In this document: piece by piece, positions 40,812 to 49,846 of the stretch
Layout of the letters: each line of letters opens with the position of its first letter
How positions within the stretch are numbered: position 1 is the first letter of the stretch
Position numbers and translations under genes: made by a program
Source of the DNA: Actinophytocola oryzae
GTDB lineage: Bacteria; Actinomycetota; Actinomycetes; Mycobacteriales; Pseudonocardiaceae
Reading direction: 5' to 3'
Length of the DNA stretch: 64,000 nt
NCBI RefSeq assembly: GCF_004364325.1
Contig: NZ_SOCP01000010.1
Location: 1 to 64,000 of the forward strand
Notes under the pieces: model-generated
The model's input: the letters and a program-made list of their open reading frames with translations, nothing else
Database searches by the model: none
Told to the model about the DNA's origin: nothing

Positions 40812-40835
40812 ACTATGACTATACATAATATGACT
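40806..40835. promoter_or_regulatory. PadR operator: palindrome plus an extra half-site
   Basis: AGTCATA-C-TATGACT (40806-40820) is a perfect 7-bp inverted repeat and a third half-site, TATGACT, follows at 40829-40835. The element is a marked A/T island and overlaps the start codon of the monooxygenase gene and the presumed PadR promoter (CATAAT at 40824-40829). PadR proteins bind such AT-rich palindromes, and the position predicts strict repression of both divergent genes. Confidence 0.65.
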
Positions 40836-40865
40836 CCATCGGCAAGGGGCACTAAGGTCGGTGCC

Positions 40866-41468
40866 GTGGCGAGAAGTACCCATCGGCGGTCAGTGCTGGC
40901 GCTCGTGCTCCTGTCGTTGCTGGCCGAGGAGCCGATGCACCCGTACCGGATGCACGAGATGATCAAGGAACGCGGCAAGGACAAGATCGCGAACGTAGGC
41001 GCGCGCAACAGCGTCTACCAGACGATCGACCGCCTGGTGCGTGCCGAGCTGATCGCCGTGCGGGAGACCGCCCGCGACGAGCGCCGCCCGGAACGCACGG
41101 TCTACGAGATCACCGACACCGGCTGGGCCGCCCTGCGTGAGTGGACGGCCGACATGCTCTCGGCCCCCGCGCGGGAGTACCCGGAGTTCCCCGCGGCGCT
41201 GGCCTCGGTCATGGTCCTGGCCCCGGAGGACGTCACGGCCCGGCTGGAGAGAAGAGCCGCCGACCTGCGCACCGCCATGGCGGCGGACCGCGAGGCCATG
41301 ACCGTGGTGCCCGACCTGCCGCGCCTGTTCCTGCTGGACGAGGAGTACTCGATCGCCGTCCGCGAGGCGGAGCTGGCGTGGGTGGAGGGCGTGCTGGCGG
41401 CGCTGCGTTCGGGTGAGCTGACGTGGTCCGCGGCGTGGATCCGCGAGGTGGCCGAGAGGTTCGCCTAG
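40866..41468 (+). CDS. PadR-family transcriptional repressor
   Basis: About 200 residues with the PadR winged helix (SVLALVLLSLLAEEPMHPYR; NSVYQTIDRLVRAELIAVRE; RTVYEITDTGWAALREW) and a C-terminal helical dimerization domain. GTG at 40866 is preferred because AAGGT lies eight bases upstream; the ATGs at 40815 and 40830 fall inside the operator. It probably represses the divergent monooxygenase and itself, with an aromatic or drug-like compound as ligand. Confidence 0.88.
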   Translation: MARSTHRRSVLALVLLSLLAEEPMHPYRMHEMIKERGKDKIANVGARNSVYQTIDRLVRAELIAVRETARDERRPERTVYEITDTGWAALREWTADMLSAPAREYPEFPAALASVMVLAPEDVTARLERRAADLRTAMAADREAMTVVPDLPRLFLLDEEYSIAVREAELAWVEGVLAALRSGELTWSAAWIREVAERFA

Positions 41469-41631
41469 CCGCGACACGAGATCGAAATCACGTTCCGTGC
41501 GCACTCCCTTGCTGCTGTCACACGTCCGTACCGGACGTCACCCATTCGTCATCGATTCGGTGGCAGTCCACGTCGCCGCTGGGCTAAGTTCCGAACCACG
41601 GCCAGGTAACCGCGAGGGGGGAACTGACGTC

Positions 41632-41661
41632 ATGAGTGGTCGCACGGATCACCGATGGTGA
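41632..41661 (+). CDS. Possible 9-residue leader peptide before glnX
   Basis: An ATG at 41632, preceded by a very strong GAGGGGGGAA, opens a nine-codon frame (MSGRTDHRW) whose TGA stop lies at 41659-41661, overlapping the first codons of glnX (ATG at 41655). The glnX ATG itself has no good ribosome binding site. I infer that ribosomes ending the leader restart at glnX. It could equally be a chance frame. Confidence 0.4.
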   Translation: MSGRTDHRW

Positions 41662-43013
41662 CCACTCCCGTGGCGGAGGAGCACGCGGTACCCGGGGCCC
41701 GCCGTGTCCTCAGCCTGCCCGCGACCGCCGTACGCAGTGTGCGCAAGTCGGCGGCCAGCACGCCGGGCCGGCTGTTCCTCGTCGGCGTCGGTCTCGTGGT
41801 GCTCGCGCTGCTCACCGGCGTCGTCGGCGCACTCGCGATGCAGCAGAAGCAGAGCACGATCGACAACCTCGTCGCCCACCGCGAGCCGGTGGCCGCCGCC
41901 TCGCAGCAGATCTACCGGTCCCTGTCCGACGCCGACGCGACCGCCGCCAGCGCGTTCCTCGCGGGCGGCACCACGCCCACCGAGCTGCGTGACCGCTACG
42001 ACCTGGACATCGCGACGGCCGGGGCGAACCTCGCGAAGGCATCCGCCGACGTCAGCGGCGTGCCGGAGGCGGAGAAGCAGGTCAACGAGCTGGCACAGCA
42101 GCTGCCCGTCTACACCGGGCTGGTCGAGGTCGCCCGCGCGTACAACCGGCAGGGTTACCCGTCCGGCGCCGCGTACCTGCGCGAGGCGTCCGGCCTCATG
42201 CGCGCGAAGCTGCTGCCCGCCGCGAACGAGCTGTACGAGATCGACTCCGCCCGCCTCGCCGACTCGCAGGTCGCGGCCACCTCGGTGCCGTGGTTCTCGC
42301 TGGGACTCGCGGTGGTGCTGCTCGGCGCGTTGGTCGCCGCACAGCTGTACCTGACGCGGCGGACGAACCGCCTGCTCAACGTGGGTCTCGTGGTCGCGAC
42401 GGGTGCCGTGGTCGTCGCGCTGATCTGGGGCACGGTGGCGTTGCTGATCGAGTCGTCACAGGTGTCCGCCGGGCGTGAGCACGGCAGCGGGCAGAGCGAG
42501 GTGATCGTCCAGGCGCGGATCGTGGCGCTGAAGATGCGGGCCAACGAGACGCTGACCCTGGTCGCCCGCGGCGACGGCGGCGAGTACGAGGACGAGTTCA
42601 AGAAGCTCTCGGAGCAGCTCACCGGCGACGGGCAGGGCAACCTGCTCAACCAGGCCAGGGGGCTGGCCGACACCGACGAGGCGCGGGACCTGCTCGCGGC
42701 CGCGCAGAAGAACGTCGGCGACTGGCTCGCCGCGCACGAGAAGATCCGCCGGCTCGACGACGACGGCTCCTACCAGGAGGCGGTGTCGCTCGCGATCAGT
42801 CCCGACGCGAAGACGAGCGCCGCGAACATGTTCACCAGCCTCGACGACAACCTGCTGAAGTCGCTGCGGGACGCGAGGGAGCGGTTCGCGGACAGGACCA
42901 GCGGCGCGAGCAGGACGATGACGGGGCTGACGCCGGGGGTCGGCGTACTGGCACTGGTCGCGGCCGCAGGGGTGACAATGGGGATAAGGGACCGACTGCA
43001 GGAGTACCGGTGA
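41655..43013 (+). CDS. glnX: GlnX-like membrane sensor protein
   Basis: A 452-residue membrane protein. After a cytoplasmic N-terminus, membrane helices lie near 40-61 and around 215-235, with another pair near 245-270 and a last helix near 425-442. Two extracytoplasmic helical domains (about 62-210 and 275-420) lie between them. It precedes the glutamine-binding lipoprotein and PknG genes with a GTGA overlap, exactly the order glnX-glnH-pknG known from mycobacteria and corynebacteria. There, GlnX relays amino-acid binding by GlnH across the membrane to PknG. The assignment rests mainly on this context. Confidence 0.85.
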   Translation: MVTTPVAEEHAVPGARRVLSLPATAVRSVRKSAASTPGRLFLVGVGLVVLALLTGVVGALAMQQKQSTIDNLVAHREPVAAASQQIYRSLSDADATAASAFLAGGTTPTELRDRYDLDIATAGANLAKASADVSGVPEAEKQVNELAQQLPVYTGLVEVARAYNRQGYPSGAAYLREASGLMRAKLLPAANELYEIDSARLADSQVAATSVPWFSLGLAVVLLGALVAAQLYLTRRTNRLLNVGLVVATGAVVVALIWGTVALLIESSQVSAGREHGSGQSEVIVQARIVALKMRANETLTLVARGDGGEYEDEFKKLSEQLTGDGQGNLLNQARGLADTDEARDLLAAAQKNVGDWLAAHEKIRRLDDDGSYQEAVSLAISPDAKTSAANMFTSLDDNLLKSLRDARERFADRTSGASRTMTGLTPGVGVLALVAAAGVTMGIRDRLQEYR

Positions 43014-43990
43014 GGGCTGTCCGAGCGAGCCTCGTGTTCGTGGTGTTGGTGCTCGCCGTGACCGCGTGCGCGGGCGGCGGGCGACCGGTCGACCTCGCCA
43101 ACGTGACCTCTGTCGCCCAGCCGACGCCGGTCGGTGCCGAGGAGAACCCGGAGACGTCGACGACCTCGACGACCCAGGCCCCGCCGTGTGACCCGCGCGC
43201 GAGCTACCGCCCGAACGGCTCGCTGCCGCAGCCGGGCCAGATGCCGGGCGGGACCATGAAGGCCATCCAGGACCGGGGCAAGCTGATCGCGGGCGTCGAC
43301 CAGAACACGTTCCTCTTCGGCTTCCGCAACCCGACGACCGGCGCGCTGGAGGGCTTCGACATCGACCGCGTGCACGAGCTCGCGGCGGCCATCTTCGGCG
43401 ACCCGAACAAGGTGCAGTTCAAGGTCGTGACGTCCAACGACCGTGTCAAGGCGCTGCAGGACGGCGACGTGGACGTGGTCGTGCGCACGATGACCGCGAA
43501 CTGCGAGCGCTGGCAGCAGATCAACTTCTCGGTGACCTACTACACGGCGGGCCAGCGCCTCCTGGTCGACCGCACGTCGGACGTGACGACCCTCGACCAG
43601 CTCGGCGGCAAGAAGGTCTGCGCGGCCAAGGGCTCGACGTCGATCTCGACGATCAAGCAGCACCCGGCGAAGCTGGTCCCGGTCCAGGTCGACAACTGGT
43701 CGGACTGCCTGATCATGCTGCAGCAGGGCCAGGTCTCCGCGGTGTCGACCGACGACACCATCCTGTCGGGCATGGTCGCCCAGGACCCGAACGTCAAGAT
43801 GGTCGGCCCCAGGTTCACCGAGGAGCCGTACGGCATCGGCATCCCGAAGAACAACGTCGACATGGTCCGCTTCGTGAACGCCGTCCTGGCGAAGTCGATA
43901 GCGGACGGCGCCTGGCAGGACAGCTACAACAGATGGCTGGGCCGCACCGGCGAGCCCGGGACGCCCCCGACCCCGGCGTACCTGGACTAG
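43010..43990 (+). CDS. glnH: GlnH amino-acid-binding lipoprotein
   Basis: A 326-residue substrate-binding protein. It has a lipoprotein signal with the lipobox VTAC (lipidated C20), a serine/threonine linker, then a SBP family 3 domain from about residue 80 (IQDRGKLIAGVDQNTFLFGF; LEGFDIDRVHELAAAIFGDP; RFTEEPYGIGIPKNNVDMVR). The mycobacterial relative binds aspartate, glutamate or asparagine and reports nutrient state to PknG rather than feeding a transporter. No permease or ATPase gene is nearby, in agreement with a sensing role. GTG at 43010 overlaps the glnX stop. Confidence 0.93.
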   Translation: MRAVRASLVFVVLVLAVTACAGGGRPVDLANVTSVAQPTPVGAEENPETSTTSTTQAPPCDPRASYRPNGSLPQPGQMPGGTMKAIQDRGKLIAGVDQNTFLFGFRNPTTGALEGFDIDRVHELAAAIFGDPNKVQFKVVTSNDRVKALQDGDVDVVVRTMTANCERWQQINFSVTYYTAGQRLLVDRTSDVTTLDQLGGKKVCAAKGSTSISTIKQHPAKLVPVQVDNWSDCLIMLQQGQVSAVSTDDTILSGMVAQDPNVKMVGPRFTEEPYGIGIPKNNVDMVRFVNAVLAKSIADGAWQDSYNRWLGRTGEPGTPPTPAYLD

Positions 43991-44000
43991 GGGGCTGGTG

Positions 44001-47000
44001 ATGGCGCTGTCGTGTCCCCGCCCTGGCTGCCCGGGCGAGGTCGTCAACGGGAACTGCCAGGCCTGCGGCATCGCGGTGGCGGAGACGGCCGAGCAGGCAG
44101 CCGAACGCCTGCGCAGGGAGGCCGAGGACAGGGCCGCCAACCTGACCCCGCCGCCGGGCGAGGAGGAAGGCACGGGTTGGTTCGCCTCCCCGGAGACCCT
44201 GAACGGCGAGGACGCCCCGAAGAGCGGCGGCGCCCACCGCAAACCGGCAGAGCCCAAGGCCCAGCCGGGCTCACCGTCCCACCCGACGTGGAACGGACAG
44301 TCAGGTGCCGGCCAACCAGCCACCGAGCAGCCAGGAGCCCAACCGGTGAGCGCCGAGCCAACCCGGTCCCAGCCAAGCCAACGCGAGGCCCCGCCGCCGC
44401 ACCCTGCCCACCCGGGCCGGCCGCACGGCTCGGGTGCCGCTGAGGCGCCTGACGCGCAGGCGTTCACGGCCCAGCCGAGCCAGTCCCAGCCGAGCACGTC
44501 GGCGCAGCCGCCGGAGCAGGCCGCAGGCTCCCAGCCGGGCCACCCGGGTGTTCCTCGGACGGGCGGCCCGGCTGCGCCACCCAGGCCGACAGAGTCCGCG
44601 CAGCCAGCCCAGGCATGGGCCGGTCAGGCGTCCGGTGCTCATCAGGGCCAGTCCGGACCGCCGTCCTGGCAAGGCCAGTCCGGCGGCAACCCCAATCCTC
44701 AGGGGCAGCCGAACCAGACCGGCGGTTATCCGAGGCCGTCCAACCAGGCCGGTGGCTACGGCGGTCCTCAGCCCGTCTCGACGGGCGGTTATCCCGGTCC
44801 CCAAGGTCAGGCCGCTCAGCCCTGGCACGCGTATCAGGGCCAGCCGCAACCACCTCAGCCGCAGTCGGGCCGGCAGGAGCCGAGTTCGCCGCCCTCGGGT
44901 CAGCAGCCGGCAGAGCCGCACTCGGGCCAGTCGCCACTGGCTCAGCGGCAACCGAGCCAGCCACAGTTAGGCCGGGAGCCGGGGTCGCAGGAGCCGGATT
45001 CGCGGCGGTCGGCACAGCAAACAGCCGCGCCTCAACCGGGCCAACCCCAGCCGCAGCCAGGGCAGCAGCCGGGTTCGCCGCAACCCGGTCAGCGGCAGCC
45101 GAGCCGGCCGCAGCCCGGTCAGGAGCCGCACTCGCAGCCGGGTTCGTGGCCTTCGGGGCACCAAACGGCTGCGCCTCAATCGGGTCACCCCCAACCCCTG
45201 CCGGGCTGGCAGCAACCGAATGCGCAAGAGCAGGGTTCGCGGCAATCAGTCGAGCAACCCGGACACCGGCAGCCGGACCAGCCGCCGGGATGGCAGCAGC
45301 CGAATGCTCAGGAGCCGAGTACTCGGCAGTCGGGCGAGCAATCAGGCCACCGGCAGCCGAGCCAGTCGCAGGCAGGGTGGCAGGAGTCGGGTTCGGGGCA
45401 GCAGCCGGGCCAACCTCAGCCGAACCAGCCGCACCCAGGGCAGGCGCAACCTGGCCAGTGGCAGTCGGGTCCGCAGCAACCGGGCCAGGCGTGGCCGAAC
45501 CAGCCGGGACGACCGACCGCCTCCCACAACGCGCCGCCCTCACCATGGGCACCACCAGCACAGTCCCGGCCGGCGACCCCACCCCAGGGCTCACCCCTCC
45601 GCGAGGCGCAGCTCGGCTACGCCCCACCACGGCCGACCACCGGCGCCCGCCCAGCACCCCAGCCCGGCATGCAGTGGGCCCCAGGCGTTCCCGTCCCGAA
45701 CGTCGCCCCGCGCCAGCCGGGTGTCATGCCCCCCACGGCCCTCGCCCCCGACGAACCGCTGCCCACCAGCGTCCTCGACGAGACGCCCATCACCCTCAGC
45801 GTCGACGCGCCCGCCACACCGGCCCGCCCGCTCGACTCGCTGCCGTCCACCCAACCCGGCGGCGACAAGCCGGACAGCCCGCACACCACCGGCTCCAGCT
45901 CGTTCCCCCACACGGGCCGACGCACCGGCTCGCGAACGTCCGGGCGTGGGCGGTTGGGCGCGGGCCTCGTCGACGTGCCCGTCGTGCCGGTCAAGGACCC
46001 GGCGTCCGCGGTGCTCGAGGACCCGGTCGTCAGCGAGAACAAACGGTTCTGCGGCAACTGCGGCGCCGAGGTCGGCCGCGCCCGCGACGGACGTCCCGGC
46101 GAGACCGAGGGCGAGTGCGCGGCCTGCGGCACCTACTTCAACTTCCGCCCCCGCCTGTTCCGCGGCGACCTCGTCGCCGGGCAGTACGAGGTCCTCGGCT
46201 GCCTCGCGTACGGCGGCCTCGGCTGGATCTACCTCGCCAAGGACCACAACGTCAGCGACCGCTGGGTCGTGCTCAAGGGCATGATCGACACCGGCGACCC
46301 GACATCCATGGCGTCCGCGGTCGCCGAGCGCCGGTTCCTCGCCGAGGTCGAGCACCCGAACGTCGTCCGGATCTACAACTTCGTGCAGCACCCGGACCCC
46401 AAGACCGGCAACCTCGTCGGCTACATCGTGATGGAGTACGTCGGCGGCCAGTCGTTGCGGCAGCTGGCCCTCGAGCACCACCGCGAGACGGGCAAGGCCG
46501 AGCCGCTGCCGATCGGCCAGGTCATCGCGTACGGCCTGGAGATCCTGCCCGCCATCGGCTACCTGCACAGCATCGACATGCTGTACTGCGACCTCAAGCC
46601 CGACAACGTGATCCAGTCCGGCGAGCAGCTCAAGCTCATCGACCTCGGCGCGGTCCGCAAGATCGACGACTGGGACTCGCCGCTGTTCTTCACCCTCGGC
46701 TACTCCGCGCCGGAACTGCCCACCGAAGGCGCGTCCGTGGCGAGCGACATCTACACGGTGGGTCGCACGCTGGCCGTCCTGTCGATCGAGTTCGCCGGCT
46801 ACACGACGCGCCACAAGTACACGCTGCCCGGCCCGGACGAGGAGCCGCTGTTCGCGCTCTTCGGTTCCTACCACCGGGTCCTGAAGCGCGCGACGCACAC
46901 GGACCCGCTGCAGCGCTTCGCGTCGGCCGAGGACATGGCCGACCAGCTGACCGGCGTGCTCCGCGAGGTCATGGCGCTCGGCACGAACCGCCCTCGGCCC

Positions 47001-48002
47001 GGCACGTCGAACGTCTTCGCGCTGGAGACGAGGACGTTCGGCTCCGGCATGGTGATCGGCGAGCGCGGCTCACTGCCGAACCCCGACCCGCTGGAGGTCG
47101 CGTCGGTCCTCCCGCTGCCCATGGTCGACACCCACGACCACGCGGCCAGCACCCTCGCGAGCATCACCGCGACGGAGCCCGCCGAGTTGGTGACCGCCCT
47201 GCAGTCCGCTCCGCAGGACTCGATCGAGGTTCGCCTGCGCATGGTCCGCGCGCGGCTGGAGCTTGGCGAGCTCCGTGCCGCGAAAGGCGAGCTGGAGGCG
47301 GCCCGCCGCGTGGCGATGGACCCGGCCGACTGGCGCCCGGACTGGTACCAGGGCCTGATCGCCATCGCGACCCGCGAACCGGCCGACGCGACGGCCGCGT
47401 TCGAACGTGTCTACGACGCGGTCCCCGGCGAGATCCCGCCGAAGCTGGCGCTGGCGGTCGCGGCGGAGTACGCGGGCAACCACTTCCAGGCCGCCAGGTA
47501 CTACGAGCTGGTGTGGCGGACGGACCGCGCGTGGGTGAGCGCCGCGTTCGGCCTGGCACGTGTCTACCTGGCCCAGGGCGCGAGGGCCGGGGCCATCGAG
47601 GTCCTGGAGGCCGTTCCGGACACGTCGAGCCATCACCTCGCCGCGCAGGTGGCCGCCATCAGGATCAAGGCCAGGGCCGACGACGCGGCCAAGGCGACTG
47701 AACAGGACCTGCAGGACGCGTCCCGCAAGCTGGAGCGGCTTGCGGCCCTCGACGCGGAACGCCGCACGATCCTGTCGGCGGAGGTCCTCGAGGCGGCACA
47801 CGAGTGGGTGCGTGCCGGCCGCCCGTCGGGCAGCCAGGACTCGGCCAACCAGGTCGTCCTCGGCTGCCGGCTGACGGAACGCGACCTGCGCTTCGGCCTG
47901 GAGCGCTGCTACCGCGTGCTGGCGCGCCTGGCGAGCACACAGGAACGACGACACGAGCTGGTGGACAAGGCGAACGCCATCCGCCCACGAACTCTGACGT
48001 GA
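44001..48002 (+). CDS. pknG: PknG serine/threonine protein kinase with long Gln/Pro-rich insert
   Basis: About 1,333 residues, near twice the usual PknG length of about 750. An extra N-terminal zinc-ribbon-like element has C5, C10, C19 and C22. A Gln/Pro/Gly/Ser-rich region covers roughly 95-520. PknG proper starts with the rubredoxin-like C684-x2-C687-x18-C706-x2-C709, then the kinase: glycine loop AYGGLGWIYLA (736-746), ATP lysine K759, catalytic D864 in YCDLKPDN, and D881 in DLG replacing DFG. The C-terminal TPR-like domain runs to the end. Through GlnH and GlnX, PknG senses amino acids and phosphorylates GarA/OdhI-type regulators of the 2-oxoglutarate node. An upstream GTG at 43998 is also in frame. 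Confidence 0.93.
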   Translation: MALSCPRPGCPGEVVNGNCQACGIAVAETAEQAAERLRREAEDRAANLTPPPGEEEGTGWFASPETLNGEDAPKSGGAHRKPAEPKAQPGSPSHPTWNGQSGAGQPATEQPGAQPVSAEPTRSQPSQREAPPPHPAHPGRPHGSGAAEAPDAQAFTAQPSQSQPSTSAQPPEQAAGSQPGHPGVPRTGGPAAPPRPTESAQPAQAWAGQASGAHQGQSGPPSWQGQSGGNPNPQGQPNQTGGYPRPSNQAGGYGGPQPVSTGGYPGPQGQAAQPWHAYQGQPQPPQPQSGRQEPSSPPSGQQPAEPHSGQSPLAQRQPSQPQLGREPGSQEPDSRRSAQQTAAPQPGQPQPQPGQQPGSPQPGQRQPSRPQPGQEPHSQPGSWPSGHQTAAPQSGHPQPLPGWQQPNAQEQGSRQSVEQPGHRQPDQPPGWQQPNAQEPSTRQSGEQSGHRQPSQSQAGWQESGSGQQPGQPQPNQPHPGQAQPGQWQSGPQQPGQAWPNQPGRPTASHNAPPSPWAPPAQSRPATPPQGSPLREAQLGYAPPRPTTGARPAPQPGMQWAPGVPVPNVAPRQPGVMPPTALAPDEPLPTSVLDETPITLSVDAPATPARPLDSLPSTQPGGDKPDSPHTTGSSSFPHTGRRTGSRTSGRGRLGAGLVDVPVVPVKDPASAVLEDPVVSENKRFCGNCGAEVGRARDGRPGETEGECAACGTYFNFRPRLFRGDLVAGQYEVLGCLAYGGLGWIYLAKDHNVSDRWVVLKGMIDTGDPTSMASAVAERRFLAEVEHPNVVRIYNFVQHPDPKTGNLVGYIVMEYVGGQSLRQLALEHHRETGKAEPLPIGQVIAYGLEILPAIGYLHSIDMLYCDLKPDNVIQSGEQLKLIDLGAVRKIDDWDSPLFFTLGYSAPELPTEGASVASDIYTVGRTLAVLSIEFAGYTTRHKYTLPGPDEEPLFALFGSYHRVLKRATHTDPLQRFASAEDMADQLTGVLREVMALGTNRPRPGTSNVFALETRTFGSGMVIGERGSLPNPDPLEVASVLPLPMVDTHDHAASTLASITATEPAELVTALQSAPQDSIEVRLRMVRARLELGELRAAKGELEAARRVAMDPADWRPDWYQGLIAIATREPADATAAFERVYDAVPGEIPPKLALAVAAEYAGNHFQAARYYELVWRTDRAWVSAAFGLARVYLAQGARAGAIEVLEAVPDTSSHHLAAQVAAIRIKARADDAAKATEQDLQDASRKLERLAALDAERRTILSAEVLEAAHEWVRAGRPSGSQDSANQVVLGCRLTERDLRFGLERCYRVLARLASTQERRHELVDKANAIRPRTLT
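45204..45380 (+). repeat. Tandem repeat inside the PknG low-complexity region
   Basis: Two consecutive units of 28 and 29 codons, beginning GWQQPNAQE at residue 402 and again at 430, with a third partial GWQ at 459, share most residues (RQS-EQ-GHRQP-Q). This is the clearest period in the Gln/Pro-rich region and shows growth by duplication. Confidence 0.6.
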
Positions 48003-48004
48003 CG

Positions 48005-49201
48005 TCAGTCCTCGCTTCGCAGTGACAGCACGGTGATGTCCGGCGGCGCGCCGACCCGCACCGGCGGTCCCCAGAAACCCGCGCCCCGCGTCACGTACAG
48101 CTGCGTGTTGTTCACAGTAGACAGTCCGGACACAGCGCCCTGCTGCAACCCGACGACGTAGTGGAACGGCCACAGCTGGCCGCCGTGCGTGTGCCCGGAC
48201 AGCTGCAACGCCACCCCGCGGAACGCCGCCTCCGACACCTGAACCGGTTGGTGCGCCATGAGTATCGTCGGCCGCGACGAGTTCACCCCGGACAGCGCGC
48301 GGTCGAAGTCGGGTCCGTCGTGGATGGAGCTGCCCGAGATGTCGTTGACACCGGCCAGGTCGAAGGCGCCGAGGCCACGGCGGATCACCGTGCTCTCGTT
48401 GCGCAGCGGCTGCACGCCCAGCTTCTCCAGCTCACGTAGCCACGCCAGCGGGTCCTCGACGAAGTACTCGTGGTTGCCGGTGACGAAGAACGCACCCTCG
48501 CGGGATACCAGGTCCCGCAACGGTTCCGCGGCCGGACCGAGCTCCTCGACCGTCCCGTCGACGAGGTCGCCCACGATCGCGACCAGGTCCGGCGACGTCT
48601 CGTTGATCATGCGGACGATGCGCTCGGTGTGCGCGCGGCCCGACAGCGGACCGAGGTGGATGTCCGACACCACCGCGATCCGGAAGCCGTTCATCGACGG
48701 GTCGAGCCCACGCAGCGTGATCGGTACGCGCAGCAGGTCCGGCGGCCCGAGCGCGTTCGCCATGCCCACGCCGACCACGCCTGCCGAGGCGGCCCCGGCC
48801 ACCACGGCACTCGCCCGCGCCAGGAACAGCCGCCGGTTCACCTCGGGAGTGGGCGGCGGCTCGACGACCGTCGCCGGGGCGGCCGCGGTCGCCTCCAGTG
48901 GCTTGCGCCGGACCCAGCCCCGCAGGGCGAGCCGGGGCAGCTCGAGCACGGCGAGGATCAGGAACAGGTAGACGACCAGCGCGAACCAGACGTACCCCGG
49001 CCACGCGAACCACTCGGACGCCGCGGGCCCGATCACCCGGGGCAGCACCAGCGTCGCCACGAGCAGCAACGTCAGCAGCACGAGCGCCCACGTGAGCACG
49101 CGACGCACGACGCCGGGCCGTGTCGTGTCCTTGACCAGGCGTTTCCACAGGTAGAAGTGCAGCAACCCGAGGAGCAGGCTGAGCAGCAGGCCGAACACCA
49201 T
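48005..49201 (-). CDS. Membrane-bound metallophosphoesterase
   Basis: A 398-residue protein with four membrane helices in its first 150 residues and a Tat/anchor-like helix before the catalytic domain. All calcineurin-type motifs are intact: VVSDIHLGP, IVGDLVDG, VTGNHEYF, ILMAHQP and SGHTHGGQLWPF. It probably works outside the membrane on a phosphodiester or phosphomonoester such as a lipid or cell-wall precursor, in the manner of YkuE/YaeI-type UDP-glucose or lipid phosphoesterases. It lies eight bases downstream of the thioesterase gene and converges with pknG. Confidence 0.9.
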   Translation of the reverse strand: MVFGLLLSLLLGLLHFYLWKRLVKDTTRPGVVRRVLTWALVLLTLLLVATLVLPRVIGPAASEWFAWPGYVWFALVVYLFLILAVLELPRLALRGWVRRKPLEATAAAPATVVEPPPTPEVNRRLFLARASAVVAGAASAGVVGVGMANALGPPDLLRVPITLRGLDPSMNGFRIAVVSDIHLGPLSGRAHTERIVRMINETSPDLVAIVGDLVDGTVEELGPAAEPLRDLVSREGAFFVTGNHEYFVEDPLAWLRELEKLGVQPLRNESTVIRRGLGAFDLAGVNDISGSSIHDGPDFDRALSGVNSSRPTILMAHQPVQVSEAAFRGVALQLSGHTHGGQLWPFHYVVGLQQGAVSGLSTVNNTQLYVTRGAGFWGPPVRVGAPPDITVLSLRSED

Positions 49202-49209
49202 GCGGGTCC

Positions 49210-49758
49210 TTACGGGTTGATGTCCGGGTGCACGTCCCGAGGGTCGGCGGTGCCGTGGGTGGTGAAGTGGCTGAAGTCGACGAGGACGAACAGTGCCCTG
49301 GCCCGCAGCGCGAGCGGCCCGTCCGGGTCGTTGAGGCGGCCGTCCGCGCTCGCGTACACCTTGCGCCCGGCGACACCGTCGAGCTTGCCGACGATGTGCA
49401 GTGTCGAGCCGACCGGCACGGGGCGCAGGAAGTCGGTCTCCAGCCTGCCGGTCACCGCGGGCTCGCGGAGCATCTGGCCGACGGTGTTGCCGAGCGCCTC
49501 GTCGAACGCGACGGCCAGCAGCCCGCCGTGCGCGAGGCCCGGCGCGCCCTGGTGCGCCTCGGTGACGGTGAACTCGGCGAGGATCGTCGAGTCCTTGCCG
49601 ACCTCGGCGTGCAGGCGCAGGCCGCCCTCCACCTCGTCACCGCAGCCGAAGCACTGGTGGTAGTGCGGGCCGAGCCGGGTGCCCGGCTCGGGGGCGTCGG
49701 GGTGCGGCGGCGGCATGACGACCTCGACCGGCGGCCATCTCACGGGTACGCGACTCAC
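49210..49758 (-). CDS. PaaI/YbgC-type hotdog thioesterase
   Basis: About 182 residues. Its hotdog fold core is recognised from AHGGLLAVAFDEALGNTVGQ (substrate histidine/aspartate region) and LETDFLRPVPVGSTLHIVGK. A CFGCG motif near the start (QCFGCGDEVEGGLRLHA) is typical of this actinobacterial subgroup. It hydrolyses an acyl-CoA of unknown chain. Start GTG at 49758 is uncertain; ATG at 49716 also fits. It is cotranscribed with the phosphoesterase gene. Confidence 0.82.
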   Translation of the reverse strand: MSRVPVRWPPVEVVMPPPHPDAPEPGTRLGPHYHQCFGCGDEVEGGLRLHAEVGKDSTILAEFTVTEAHQGAPGLAHGGLLAVAFDEALGNTVGQMLREPAVTGRLETDFLRPVPVGSTLHIVGKLDGVAGRKVYASADGRLNDPDGPLALRARALFVLVDFSHFTTHGTADPRDVHPDINP

Positions 49759-49846
49759 TCGATCAGCGTAGAGCCTGACCGGGTGACTGCCGGAAAAGAC
49801 CGGGTCCCCCGACACCGCCGGGGGACCCATGTCACATGCTTCTACG

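Noticed and set aside
44615..47701. 1,028-codon open frame on the plus strand in a second frame of pknG
   Set aside because: Ala/Arg/Pro-rich shadow of the PknG frame. The PknG frame has all kinase motifs.
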